The notes below the pieces were generated by a model. The model had not been told where the DNA came from and searched no databases. It saw only the letters and a list, made by a program, of their open reading frames with translations. From the NCBI RefSeq assembly GCF_937951745.1, contig NZ_CALFBQ010000047.1:33759-97758 (forward strand): a stretch of 64,000 nt of DNA, written 5' to 3'. Source of the DNA: an uncultured Chloroflexus sp. (GTDB lineage Bacteria; Chloroflexota; Chloroflexia; Chloroflexales; Chloroflexaceae). Positions 39,280 to 47,857 of this stretch are shown here, in pieces (position 1 is the stretch's first letter; the number at the start of each line of letters is the position of its first letter). Both the position numbers and the translations under genes were made by a program.

Positions 39280-40378
39280 TTCCTAATAAGCGATCGTACA
39301 AGCCTTGCAATTGTTCTTCATCGTACAGGGTAATCGTCACTCTGATCGTTCGCCCGCTGCGCGAAATCTGCACCGGGGTTTGCAATAGCTCTTCAAACAT
39401 CTGCTGTGCCATCTGATCTTCCGGTGAACGAGCCTCAGAGGTGCGTGATCGCTCTAGCGCAGGTCGTACTGCAGATGGCGCGAGCGGTACACGTTTGGAG
39501 GGATGACTCAGCGCTGCAATGGCCGCATTGAGTTCAACACCGGCAGCCAACGCCGCGCAGAGCCGTTCACTCTCGGCAACGCCAAAACGATGGGCGATCA
39601 TCGCCTCGCAAGCGGCCGCTTGGATTTGGGGGTCGGTAAGCCGGAGCAACGCCAGCGCCTGCGCCGGTTCGATCTGTCCGGCGCACAACGCGCGCCGGGT
39701 AGGCGCCGCCAGCCCGGGTTGGCTAGCCAGTTCAGTGAGGCGTTCGACATCGCGCACGTTCAGGTCACGTTGTTGGATCAGTTCAAGCGCAGCTTGTTGA
39801 TCAGCGGGATCGTCGAGCCGCAACAGTGCCCGCCCGTGGCCAGCGCTGATCGCACCGTCGAGCAGGGCCTGCCGGGTAGCAGGGGCAAGGCGGAGCAGAC
39901 GGCGGCTATTGACGATCGCCACCCGGCTTTTGCCGACCCGGCGGGCAATATCATCATCGCTTAAACCAAACTCACGTCGCAAGGTCTCATAGGCTTGGGC
40001 CTCTTCCAAGGGGTTGAGGTCAGCGCGCTGAACATTCTCAACCAACGCCAATTCAAGGAATTGCTGGGGAGTAGCATTCTTGACAATGGCCGGCACGGTG
40101 GTCAAGCCGGCCATTCGTGCCGCGCGTAGCCGGCGTTCACCGGCGATCAGCTCGTAACCGTCAGCCGGGTCTTCACTTACGATCAGCGGCTGCAACACGC
40201 CGTGCTCTTGAATAGAAGCAACGAGTTCAGCGAGGGCAGCCTCATCAAAGGACGTGCGCGGCTGCGCGCGATTGGCCCGAATCGCCGCCACCGGCAATTG
40301 GCGCACGACAGCTTGCTCCGTCGTTGATGACGGAATGAGCGCATCTAACCCGCTGCCCAAACCACGCTTCCGGCTCAT
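39272..40378 (-). CDS. parB: Chromosome-partitioning protein ParB
   Basis: Binds parS and, as a CTP-dependent clamp, spreads on nearby DNA to position the origin with ParA. Domains in the 368 residues: N-terminal ParB/sulfiredoxin-like nuclease fold (about 25-120) with the CTP-binding motif GERRLRAARMAGL near 79-91 and the NVQRADLNPLEEA segment near 114; the parS-binding HTH region (GLSDDDIARRVGKSRVAIVN near 137-156); and a C-terminal dimerisation part ending LYDEEQLQGLYDRLLG. It starts MSRKRGLGSGLDALI, the ParA-stimulating N-terminus typical of chromosomal ParB. It overlaps parA by ATGA. Confidence 0.95.
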   Translation of the reverse strand: MSRKRGLGSGLDALIPSSTTEQAVVRQLPVAAIRANRAQPRTSFDEAALAELVASIQEHGVLQPLIVSEDPADGYELIAGERRLRAARMAGLTTVPAIVKNATPQQFLELALVENVQRADLNPLEEAQAYETLRREFGLSDDDIARRVGKSRVAIVNSRRLLRLAPATRQALLDGAISAGHGRALLRLDDPADQQAALELIQQRDLNVRDVERLTELASQPGLAAPTRRALCAGQIEPAQALALLRLTDPQIQAAACEAMIAHRFGVAESERLCAALAAGVELNAAIAALSHPSKRVPLAPSAVRPALERSRTSEARSPEDQMAQQMFEELLQTPVQISRSGRTIRVTITLYDEEQLQGLYDRLLGNG

Positions 40379-41181
40379 ACCAATCGCTCCTCCCGTCCAA
40401 TCAATTCTTCGGTCAGCAACGCATAAGCTTGCGCACCACGACCGTGCGGATCATGTTCGTAAGCGATCCGCCCGTAACTCGGCGCTTCACTCAGGCGCAC
40501 GCTGCGCGGGATCAAGGTGCGGCAAATGAGGCGGGGAAAGTAGCGCTGTACTTCATCAACCACCTGTTGGGCGAGATTGGTGCGGCCATCGTACATCGTC
40601 ATCACCACACCGAGAATGTGCAGAGTAGGATTGAGCCTTTCGCGCACCCGTTCTAGCGTAGTCTTAAGCTGCGCTAACCCCTCTAGCGCTAGATATTCAC
40701 ATTGCAACGGAATGAGCACCGCATTGGCCGCACACAGAGCATTGAGGGTGAGCAAGCCCAATGAGGGAGGGCAATCGATCACAATCCAATCATAGCGCGG
40801 TAAGAGGGGAACTAAGCCATCGCTGAGCCGCCACTCGCGCCGGTTGAGATCGACCAATTCGATCGCTGCTCCGGCTAACTCCTGATCGGCTGGAATGATA
40901 TCGAGTCGTTCACGGCCACTTGCCATCGGTATTGTCTCTGGTGGCGCACCACCAAGCAGAAGATCATAGGTTGTTACTGTCAGTGCGGTCTTCGCAATCC
41001 CAAGGCTCGTCGTCGCGTTACCTTGCGGATCAATGTCAACAAGAAGCACCTGCTGACCACGCCGGGCGAGTTCACCGGCGAGATTAACGGCGGTTGTTGT
41101 TTTACCAACACCGCCTTTCTGGTTAGCAATAGCTAATATTCGCGGTTTCGAGGCTGTCGGTTGCTGTTTCACGTGAAACAC
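40375..41181 (-). CDS. parA: Chromosome-partitioning ATPase ParA (Soj)
   Basis: A Walker-type ATPase that, with ParB-parS, segregates chromosome origins. The 268 residues hold the deviant Walker A KGGVGKTTTAVNLAGELA near 21-38, Walker A' DIDPQGNATTSLG near 49-61, and Walker B WIVIDCPPSLGLLTLNAL near 131-148. The start is GTG at 41181 and the first residues, MFHVKQ, are read from the parS palindrome. This MFHVKQ opening is common in chromosomal ParA proteins with an embedded parS. TACAAT at 41214-41209 on the minus strand is a possible -10. Confidence 0.95.
   Translation of the reverse strand: MFHVKQQPTASKPRILAIANQKGGVGKTTTAVNLAGELARRGQQVLLVDIDPQGNATTSLGIAKTALTVTTYDLLLGGAPPETIPMASGRERLDIIPADQELAGAAIELVDLNRREWRLSDGLVPLLPRYDWIVIDCPPSLGLLTLNALCAANAVLIPLQCEYLALEGLAQLKTTLERVRERLNPTLHILGVVMTMYDGRTNLAQQVVDEVQRYFPRLICRTLIPRSVRLSEAPSYGRIAYEHDPHGRGAQAYALLTEELIGREERLV
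41165..41180. promoter_or_regulatory. parS centromere-like site
   Basis: The 16-bp palindrome TGTTTCACGTGAAACA matches the bacterial parS consensus exactly. It lies over codons 1-6 of parA, so ParB loading here could also repress the parAB operon. Confidence 0.93.
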
Positions 41182-41352
41182 CCGCGCTAAGCAGCCAATC
41201 CAACCGCTATTGTACCATAGCCAGAGGGGAGGAAACGTTACCGTGACACCTGAGTGAGGAGAGCCGCAAAGAAACGCAGACGAGTCACTTGCTACTTACC
41301 GAGCGCCGGTCAGGAGGAATTCTTGTGTATCTGTTCGCAACTCTTCCACCCC

Positions 41353-42744
41353 TCACGGCAAATACCGCAGCGGATTCACCGCTCGCCCATTGACAAGGAT
41401 GGTGAAGTGGAGATGGACGCCGGTTGAGTAACCGCCGCCAGCGCGATCATACGTGCTGCCCATATAGCCGATCAGTTGGCCGGTACTGACCTCCTGACCG
41501 ACACGCACAACCGGCTTTGTTATCAAGTGGCCGTAAATTGTTTCAATACCACCGGGATGCCGGATCTTCACGCAGTACCCGTATCCGCTACACCAGCCCG
41601 ATTCGTAGACCCAACCGCGACTCGCCGCCACAATTGGCGTCCACGCGGCGTTGGCAATGTCAATGCCATTGTGGAAGCCGCCCCAGCGCGGGCCAAACCC
41701 CGACGTCACCATCCCACGCGCCGGCCAAACCCAACGCGGCGGCGGCGGCGGGAAATCGCGCACTTCCGGCAAGGCAGCTACCACCGCCGGATCCGACTCG
41801 AGCAAATCACTCCGGATCCAGCCGGTGACATCACCGATCGCGATTTTGACCCAATCGTTGTATCGGCCACGCAGCGCGACTTGCCGTCCGGCAGCTAACT
41901 GGGCCTGTCGCGGGTGATCCGTGGTCGGTCCAGAACGAACATTTGTTTCATCTGCTAATACAATCCCAACCGGTTCAGCCGTGCGGTGGGCGAATGCCGC
42001 CTCCTGCTCAGCCGTCCACGGTAATCGCCCGCCCGGAATGAAGATCTCGCGCCCAACGATCAACTGGCCATCACGCAGCCGATTCGGCGCGAAGGTGGCG
42101 ATCGCCTCAGGCGCTACACCGTACCGTTCAGCCAGTACCGTTAACGTCTCCCCTTCAGACACTGTATGTGCCGCACCAGCCAAGCGCGCAATCCGCAATG
42201 GCTGGCCCACTCGCAGCGCATCGCCTCGATCAAGCTGATTCGTCCAGACGAGCGTACTGAGCGGGATCTGGTAGCGCGCCGCCACCTCAGCCAGCGTCTC
42301 TCCCTCAGCGAGGAGGTGGGTCGTCTGATAGGCGGTCGCCACAGGTATGGGTGCGCGCACCGCCGGCGCAATGGGTTCAAGCTCACTCGGCGCTGCTGCC
42401 TGCCGTACCGCCGGTGCAACGACAACCACTTGCTCCGCCGGCAGCAATGATGTAACGACTGGCTCTGATACAGCATGGGTGACGGGGGTAAACATCTGGA
42501 GCTGGAGCGTGCGATCAGTGGCAAGAATCAGGATGACAGCCGCTAGCAGCAAGAGATGCCCGATATGGCGAGATGGACGGATTTGCCAACGTACTACCCG
42601 CCGACTGGCCCTGCCCAGTAATGCATCACTTGCCGGGACCTGACCTTCACGCAGACGGCGAGCAGTCCTACGTGCCGCAGCTAACCGTCGCTGGCTGCGC
42701 ACCCATCGCTCATACCATGGAGGTTGCTCGAAGATAACCTGCAT
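41353..42744 (-). CDS. M23 family peptidase with LysM and SH3 domains
   Basis: A 463-residue membrane-anchored cell-wall hydrolase or its regulator. A basic cytoplasmic N-terminus of about 75 residues leads into one transmembrane helix (HLLLLAAVILILA). Two LysM domains follow, the first from HLLAEGETLAEVAARYQIPL and the second from HTVSEGETLTVLAERYGVAP. Next are an SH3-like domain with ETNVRSGPTTDHP, and the M23 domain with GFHNGIDIANAAWTPIVA, IYGHL and GVHLHFTILVNGR, which supply the zinc and catalytic histidines and Asp. It is intact at the active site. Divergent from the bifunctional nuclease gene. Confidence 0.9.
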   Translation of the reverse strand: MQVIFEQPPWYERWVRSQRRLAAARRTARRLREGQVPASDALLGRASRRVVRWQIRPSRHIGHLLLLAAVILILATDRTLQLQMFTPVTHAVSEPVVTSLLPAEQVVVVAPAVRQAAAPSELEPIAPAVRAPIPVATAYQTTHLLAEGETLAEVAARYQIPLSTLVWTNQLDRGDALRVGQPLRIARLAGAAHTVSEGETLTVLAERYGVAPEAIATFAPNRLRDGQLIVGREIFIPGGRLPWTAEQEAAFAHRTAEPVGIVLADETNVRSGPTTDHPRQAQLAAGRQVALRGRYNDWVKIAIGDVTGWIRSDLLESDPAVVAALPEVRDFPPPPPRWVWPARGMVTSGFGPRWGGFHNGIDIANAAWTPIVAASRGWVYESGWCSGYGYCVKIRHPGGIETIYGHLITKPVVRVGQEVSTGQLIGYMGSTYDRAGGGYSTGVHLHFTILVNGRAVNPLRYLP

Positions 42745-42896
42745 TGCATGTTCTCGCTCACTTCACCGAGAGAGCATACACCGAGCGGAGTAGTTTGTCA
42801 ATCTTGACGGCATCTTTCATCGCATGATAAGATATAACTGCTGATTCTTCCGCTGCCCGATCCGGCCTCCCCCTGTGAACCGGTGAAGGGCGTTTC

Positions 42897-43487
42897 ATGA
42901 AAGGCCGGCCGATGATACGAGTCGTTGTCGATAGTATCCGTGTCAGCCTGTTAACGCAGAGCCGGGTCGTCGTCCTCCGCGAAACCGAAGGAAATCGCTA
43001 TCTGCCTATCTGGATCGGTCAATTCGAGGCCGATGCCATTGCAATGGCTATTCAGGGTCAAGAACCGCAACGGCCGATGACCCACGACCTGCTCAAGGCT
43101 GCCATCGGCGAATTGGATGGGGTAGTTCGCCACATTTACGTTAATGACATTCGCGATAACACCTTCTTCGCACGGATTGTGATCGATCAGGCTGGGCGCA
43201 CGGTCGAGCTTGACGCCCGCCCCAGCGATGCGATCGCGCTCGCCGAACGGGTGCAAGCCCCGATCTTCGTGGCAGACCATGTGCTGGATCAGGCAGGCGT
43301 GCTCTTCGATGAGGAAGAACAGGCTGATGAGTCTGCTCCTCCCAGTGCAAGCCGTAGCGAAGAAACCAATCCTGAATCTGCTCCAGAATCCGAACCAGAA
43401 CTGAATGAAGATTCGTTGTCCATCTTCCGTAACTTCATCAATACGCTAGACCTCGGCGATCGCGATCGTCCTAGTGATAAATCGTAA
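42897..43487 (+). CDS. Bifunctional nuclease family protein (DUF151)
   Basis: A 196-residue protein whose first 140 residues are the BFN domain (DUF151): VVVDSIRVSLLTQSRVVVLRE split over 8-29, YLPIWIGQFEADAIAMAIQG near 34-53, RPMTHDLLKAAIGELDG near 58-74, and LDARPSDAIALAERVQAPIF near 102-121. Members have RNase and DNase activity in plants; the bacterial role is not settled. The last 55 residues are a Glu/Ser-rich acidic tail. The start could also be the ATG at 42912, which has AAAGG at normal spacing. A terminator hairpin follows at 43511. Confidence 0.88.
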   Translation: MKGRPMIRVVVDSIRVSLLTQSRVVVLRETEGNRYLPIWIGQFEADAIAMAIQGQEPQRPMTHDLLKAAIGELDGVVRHIYVNDIRDNTFFARIVIDQAGRTVELDARPSDAIALAERVQAPIFVADHVLDQAGVLFDEEEQADESAPPSASRSEETNPESAPESEPELNEDSLSIFRNFINTLDLGDRDRPSDKS

Positions 43488-43510
43488 GTTCCACAGACTG
43501 TCTCCGCAGT

Positions 43511-43535
43511 GGGGTGGTTTTGCCACCCCATTCTT
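43511..43535 (+). terminator. Intrinsic terminator after the bifunctional nuclease gene
   Basis: GGGGTGG (43511-43517) and CCACCCC (43523-43529) enclose a TTTTG loop, and a T-rich ATTCTTTTT stretch follows. It lies 24 bp after the stop codon. Confidence 0.8.
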
Positions 43536-43546
43536 TTTCCCCATCT

Positions 43547-43754
43547 TGTGGATAACTGGCGATATTATGTGGAAAACTCGCCGTCTTTGTGGATAACGTG
43601 CGGAATACGTCGTTGATAGCACGTGGACGTTCTGCGGAACAACTGCGTTCCCTCGTCAATTCTTTTCACCATGTGGATACTCATTCCCATGCGTTCCACA
43701 TATCATCTAGCCCATTGGGAAGCGGTTAGTACGGTCATATCCACATCTTCCACA
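43547..43754. other. oriC: Candidate chromosome replication origin with seven DnaA boxes
   Basis: In the 351-bp gap between the bifunctional nuclease gene and xpt there are two perfect DnaA boxes (TGTGGATAA at 43547-43555 and 43588-43596) and five near matches: TGTGGAAAA at 43568-43576, TGTGGATAC at 43672-43680, CGTTCCACA at 43692-43700, ATATCCACA at 43737-43745 and TCTTCCACA at 43746-43754. The first four point one way and the last three the other. T-rich sequence follows at about 43775-43810. With parAB and a perfect parS 2.4 kb away, this is the best oriC candidate here. dnaA itself is not in the window. Confidence 0.65.
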
Positions 43755-43838
43755 AGACTACGATCATGACGGTTTTCTCTCGAACTGTTTTATCATGTTG
43801 ATCTCTTGAAGTACCGTACTTAGCACGGTGGATGGTTT

Positions 43839-44450
43839 ATGATCGGAACTCGCTCAGGACTTTGTGATCCATTCCCCACCCTCGTCCAACGGATCGTGCA
43901 AGAGGCCATGATAGTTGATGACCGGATTATCAAGATCGACCATTTTCTGAATCACCGTATTGATACCGACCTGATGCACGCGATCGGCGCTGAGTTGGCC
44001 AACCGGTTAGTGCCATTCGCTCCTGAATTGATTTTAACGGCGGAAGCAAGCGGCATTCCGCCGGCGCTTGCCACCGCGTTTGCCTGCCGGATCCCGCTAG
44101 TTTATGCGAAAAAGTATGATCCCGCTGTACCTGCCCCAGCCTTGACCCGCCGCGTGCCCTCGCCGACCAAGGGCCGCGAGACTCAGTTGGCGATTACGGC
44201 TCGCTTTCTGCCCGCTGGTTCGCGGGTGGCGATAGTGGACGATTTTTTGGCGAATGGGCGCACGGCACTGGCATTGGCGGAAATGGCACAAGAGGCCGGC
44301 GCCAACCTTGTGGCGGCGGCGTTTGTGGTTGAGAAGATGTTCCAACAGGGGCGGGATCCCTTGGTAACGCTAGGTCTCCCGGTGATCGCTTTGGCCCAGA
44401 TCGAACGGTTTGCCGACGGGAGGCCGGTGATCGCCGGTTGGCCAACTTAG
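43839..44450 (+). CDS. xpt: Xanthine phosphoribosyltransferase
   Basis: Salvages xanthine (and possibly guanine or hypoxanthine) to the nucleotide using PRPP. The 203 residues show the Xpt pattern [19 protein letters not shown] near 35-53, [18 protein letters not shown] near 66-83, [12 protein letters not shown] near 88-99, and the PRPP-binding loop [19 protein letters not shown] near 132-150. The normal start in the family corresponds to about [13 protein letters not shown], so the first ten residues are an extension. Its stop codon overlaps the convergent ruvA stop by 3 bp. Confidence 0.9.
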   Translation: MIGTRSGLCDPFPTLVQRIVQEAMIVDDRIIKIDHFLNHRIDTDLMHAIGAELANRLVPFAPELILTAEASGIPPALATAFACRIPLVYAKKYDPAVPAPALTRRVPSPTKGRETQLAITARFLPAGSRVAIVDDFLANGRTALALAEMAQEAGANLVAAAFVVEKMFQQGRDPLVTLGLPVIALAQIERFADGRPVIAGWPT

Positions 44451-45034
44451 GCGCTCCCGAAATAACGCAACGCCAACCGTAAGCGCTCCTCTAACGCCGG
44501 CGGCGCGTCGGCCGGCAAGGAGGCGATCGCGGCCGCTGCCTCGGTGGCGCTATAGCCCAAACTGACCAAAATATCGCTCAGTTCACGGTCGATCACGTTT
44601 GTGCTTGGACTGCCGGCGCTCGCTAGTTGGCGGAGATCGATCTTGCCGCGTAGTTCAAGCACAATTCGCTCCGCCGTTTTCTTGCCAATTCCCGGCACCC
44701 GCGCCAGCCGGGTCAGGTCGCCACCGGCGATCATACGGCGGACTTCATCCGGGGTTCCGCTTGAGAGTAGGCTCAGCGCCATCTTTGGCCCTACTCCGCT
44801 TACCCCAATCAGTTGCTCGAACAGACCGCGCTGGGTATTGTCGCTGAAGCCGTACAGCATGAGCGCGTCATCCCGCACAATCAAGATCGTATACAAGAAG
44901 ATGTCGCTGCCAACTGCGCCGGCGGCTTCCAGCGTGGGGCGTGGCGCGTAAATGAGGAAGCCGACGCCGCCAGTTTCGACGATCAGGTGATCGGTGCCAA
45001 TGCTCTGGATCATGCCGCGAATTGATGCAATCAT
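44447..45034 (-). CDS. ruvA: Holliday junction branch-migration protein RuvA
   Basis: DNA-junction-binding subunit of the RuvAB branch-migration motor. The 195 residues have the full RuvA layout: OB-fold N-terminus [20 protein letters not shown], tandem helix-hairpin-helix motifs [17 protein letters not shown] near 78-94 and [20 protein letters not shown] near 113-132, and a C-terminal RuvB-binding domain ([20 protein letters not shown] near 153-172). The ATG at 45034 matches the family start; a longer frame to 45295 lies antisense to the methyltransferase gene and is not real. ruvB and ruvC are elsewhere. Confidence 0.95.
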   Translation of the reverse strand: MIASIRGMIQSIGTDHLIVETGGVGFLIYAPRPTLEAAGAVGSDIFLYTILIVRDDALMLYGFSDNTQRGLFEQLIGVSGVGPKMALSLLSSGTPDEVRRMIAGGDLTRLARVPGIGKKTAERIVLELRGKIDLRQLASAGSPSTNVIDRELSDILVSLGYSATEAAAAIASLPADAPPALEERLRLALRYFGSA

Positions 45035-45077
45035 GAACGTAGGCCTTATCTGGTTATACCTCAGGAGGTTGCTGCTG

Positions 45078-45521
45078 ATGATTCGTTCGCCGTTACGCTC
45101 GTTTGGTTTAGTGTTCGGCCAGTTTGCAAGTTTAGGAGCAATTGCTTTCACTGGCCCATTGGTTCCCTCGTCACCGCTCTTGCTGGGGTTGCTAGCCGCC
45201 GGGTTGGCGCTTGGGTTGTGGGCCTTGCTCACAATGCGGCTGCACCGCCTCTCGGTACTGCCCGATCCGCTGCCGCGGGTTGAATTGGTACGCACTGGCC
45301 CGTACCGCCTGATCCGTCACCCAATGTACGCCAGTCTGCTGCTGGCGGCGCTGGCATGGGTGTTAGCGTCGCCAGCGTTGTGGCGCTGGGGGTTGTGGTT
45401 GCTCTTGCTGGCGGTATTGGTGACCAAGCTGAGCTATGAAGAACGGATGCTGTCGGCTTCCATCCCCAGTTACCGCGAATACCAGCAACGATCGTGGCGG
45501 TTAGTGCCGCTCGTCTGGTAG
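45078..45521 (+). CDS. Isoprenylcysteine carboxyl methyltransferase (ICMT)-like membrane protein
   Basis: A 147-residue integral membrane methyltransferase of the ICMT/PEMT group. Three or four helices are visible ([61 protein letters not shown]). The family signature is [17 protein letters not shown] near 79-95, and the C-terminal cofactor segment is [19 protein letters not shown] near 122-140. The ATG at 45078 is preferred because AGGAGG stands 9 nt upstream. It is divergent from ruvA with only 43 bp between starts, so their promoters must overlap each other's leaders. Substrate unknown. Confidence 0.85.
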   Translation: MIRSPLRSFGLVFGQFASLGAIAFTGPLVPSSPLLLGLLAAGLALGLWALLTMRLHRLSVLPDPLPRVELVRTGPYRLIRHPMYASLLLAALAWVLASPALWRWGLWLLLLAVLVTKLSYEERMLSASIPSYREYQQRSWRLVPLVW

Positions 45522-45537
45522 CTGGCGTGATGTGATC

Positions 45538-46809
45538 TTACCACGGCCAAAAGAGTGTGACCAGTATCGTCCCGCTGATTAAGAGCAACGCCGGCGCAAT
45601 GGCGCGCCGCAAGTGGGTGCTGCCACCGGCCAGAACGATCCCGCCTTTGACTACCGTGTTGGTGAGCACCGCGACCCCAATTGCCCTAGCGGCTAGCTCG
45701 CTGGTCAAGCCGCCAGTGGCCACCGCTAGCTCGCTGAGTGATAACGTGATGGCATCAACATCAACGAGACCGCCGAAGATGCTGGTGATAAAGAGACCAG
45801 CATCGCCAAACTGAACACGCGCAAAATTGGCGCCGGCAAGGATGGCCGCATAGAGCAGGCTAAACCCAATCGCTGAACGTAATTCCAACGGATTGCCAAA
45901 GCTCAGCGGCGCTCCTTCGTGCTGGCGCGCTTGGCGGGCCAGCCACCCTCCCCAGAGCAGGCAGCCGCTGCCACCGGCCAGCAAAATCGGCCACAAGGCT
46001 TGGAGAACCGGGGGCGCGACTGCTCCGGTGAGCAACCCGATCCGCACGAACATCACCCCCCACGAGAGCAAAATGGCCAGTGCGTATTCTTGACTTAACT
46101 CCGGCGCGATCCGGCTGCGTTGGGTGTTGCTGAGTGTTACGGCGGTTGAAGAGACGATTCCGCCGATCAGGCCGGTAAGCGCGATACCACGAGTGGCGCC
46201 AATGATTTGGTGGAGCACATACCCGCTAAAGCTCAGCGTCGAGATTAAGACGACAAGGAGCCAGATCTTCTGTGGGTTGATTACATCAAATGGGGCCGGC
46301 CCAACGGGGGTGTTCGGCAACACCGGCAAGACGATCAGGCTGATGGCGGCCAAGGTGAGGGCCGCTTGCATATCTTGCGGGCTGAGCTGGCGCGCTAAGC
46401 CGTGCAAACGCGCTTTGAGCGCTAGCAGGACGGCGATGGCCACTCCTATCGCTGTGGCTACCGTGCTATAACCCCACGCGACCATTCCGCCGCAGAGCAA
46501 CGTGATGAGCACGGCCATCTCGCTGGTCAGGCCGGGGCCATCGCGGCCATGACTTAACACGTAGGCTGCGATCAATAACCCGCCTACCGCCAATACCAGT
46601 GCCGCAAAGATTTCCGGCGCTTGCAGGGTCAGCGCTGCCAATCCAGCCGCGCATCCGATCACGCCGACGATGGCATACGTGCGCACGCCGGCGAAGAGAT
46701 CACCGCTGGCGCCGTGGGCATGTTCGCGTTGCAAGCCAATCAGCGCGCCGATGAGCAGGGCAAGGCCAAATTGGTAAAAGAGTTCGGTGCTGGCGCTGTT
46801 GTCGAGCAT
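45538..46809 (-). CDS. MgtC/SapB family membrane protein with DUF4010
   Basis: A 423-residue integral membrane protein with about twelve hydrophobic helices. The first 140 residues are an MgtC/SapB domain (FGLALLIGALIGLQREHAHG at the start, AYVLSHG and TSEMAVLITLLCGGMVAWG later). The rest is the DUF4010 domain, with IGFSLLYAAILAGANFARVQ and TSIFGGLVDVDAITLSLSEL near its end. The fused form is common and its transported substrate or signal is unknown; the link to Mg2+ is by analogy with MgtC. It has no obvious operon partner; the CPBP remnant lies upstream. Confidence 0.88.
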   Translation of the reverse strand: MLDNSASTELFYQFGLALLIGALIGLQREHAHGASGDLFAGVRTYAIVGVIGCAAGLAALTLQAPEIFAALVLAVGGLLIAAYVLSHGRDGPGLTSEMAVLITLLCGGMVAWGYSTVATAIGVAIAVLLALKARLHGLARQLSPQDMQAALTLAAISLIVLPVLPNTPVGPAPFDVINPQKIWLLVVLISTLSFSGYVLHQIIGATRGIALTGLIGGIVSSTAVTLSNTQRSRIAPELSQEYALAILLSWGVMFVRIGLLTGAVAPPVLQALWPILLAGGSGCLLWGGWLARQARQHEGAPLSFGNPLELRSAIGFSLLYAAILAGANFARVQFGDAGLFITSIFGGLVDVDAITLSLSELAVATGGLTSELAARAIGVAVLTNTVVKGGIVLAGGSTHLRRAIAPALLLISGTILVTLFWPW

Positions 46810-46934
46810 GGTGGTCGCAGTTGATGATTCAAAAAACGAGTTGTTCGCGTTGTGTTCAACTCCACAACGATCGCAAGAGGAATGATCATACCCTCAATCG
46901 TAATGAGGTCAATCTGCATTGCTGGCATCACCAC

Positions 46935-47634
46935 TCAGATTGACCAGTTCATCGCAGTGTGCAACAACAGGCAAGCGAGGATGCTGCCGTTGGTGTGATT
47001 GTAGATCCAAGTAACGAGGAATGACGTGAGAATAATCACGATGGCCAAGGCGCTGAACATGAAGATGTCGTTGACCATAAACCGGCCCGGAATGAAGGCC
47101 GCCGGCGTATGCCATAACCACCACGCCACACCAACGATCAAGCTGGCGCTGGTGGCTCCGTAACGCGCTTGCAAGCGTGGCAAGGCATAGCCGCGCCAAC
47201 CAAATTCTTCTTGCAGGGGCCCGCTGGTGAAGAGAATGACGAAGAACGCGATCAGGGCGAAGAGCGGGTCGCTGATGACCAAACGATCGATGGTGCGTCC
47301 GCTGATGCTGGTCGCAACGATGATCGATCTGCCAAAGATGATCATCGGCCCAATCAGAATGATGGCCAACCAGCGCCAGCCAAAGTGAAAGTCCACTCCC
47401 CGGCGTAATAACGTCCGCACGCCGCCCCATCACTCGTGCTGCCACGTGAGTGCCAATGCTGCCAGTGAGGGGCCAAAGGCGGCTGAATGGCCCGCTGAGG
47501 ATATCAGTGAGTGAAGATGGGAATGTGACGCCGCGGGTGATGAGCGCGGCGAGAATCCAAAAGAGCCACGAGAACCCATAAGTGACAGCGAAGAACATCC
47601 ATACCTGCTGCGGCGGATGGTAGTGGGTTGCCAT
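46935..47634 (-). pseudogene. Broken CPBP-family intramembrane metalloprotease
   Basis: The gene starts MATHYHPPQQVWMFFAVTYG at 47634 and remains in frame to about 47510. A frameshift then moves it to the frame reading SAAFGPSLAALALTWQHE, which meets a TGA at 47430-47432. After that the same frame continues VRTLLRRGVDFHFGWRW to the end at 46935. The late part has the CPBP motifs: EEFGWRGYALPRLQ (EExxxR), WWLWHTPAAF (His) and LHTAMNW. CPBP proteins cut prenylated or small peptides in membranes, and some give immunity to bacteriocins. With one frameshift and one stop it is probably non-functional, unless these are sequencing errors. Confidence 0.8.
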
Positions 47635-47737
47635 CACGTGCTTCCTTCCCTCGGTTTCGGCTTCGTTGCCAGCAGTCTAGCTCATTGGGGGCCGTTGTGA
47701 TTTAGCATACTGTTCGGGAAGTGGCGCTGCAAGCGCT

Positions 47738-47774
47738 CCGGCGTGCAGAATTCTGCACTCACGCCGGTTTTTTT
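47738..47774 (+). terminator. Orphan plus-strand intrinsic terminator
   Basis: CCGGCGTG (47738-47745) and CACGCCGG (47760-47767) form an 8-bp stem around an inner TGCAGAATTCTGCA palindrome, followed by seven T (47768-47774). All neighbouring genes are on the minus strand, so no plus-strand gene ends here. Confidence 0.75.
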
Positions 47775-47857
47775 GTTATGTCTATACTTTTTTGAAGGGG
47801 CGGTCGGGACATGTAGCGCGTGGTAGGATAACCGCCGTACTCCGTCGTGCGCTGAGG

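Noticed and set aside
42795..42838. Promoter for the bifunctional nuclease (TTGACG with TATAAC)
   Set aside because: The spacing is 23 bp, too long for a normal sigma-70 promoter, and no better pair was seen.
43754..43838. Purine riboswitch before xpt
   Set aside because: The short leader lacks the conserved junction and loop sequences; the region is better explained by DnaA boxes.
44447..45295. 282-codon version of RuvA
   Set aside because: The extra N-terminus is antisense to the ICMT-like gene and unlike RuvA; the ATG at 45034 gives the normal length.
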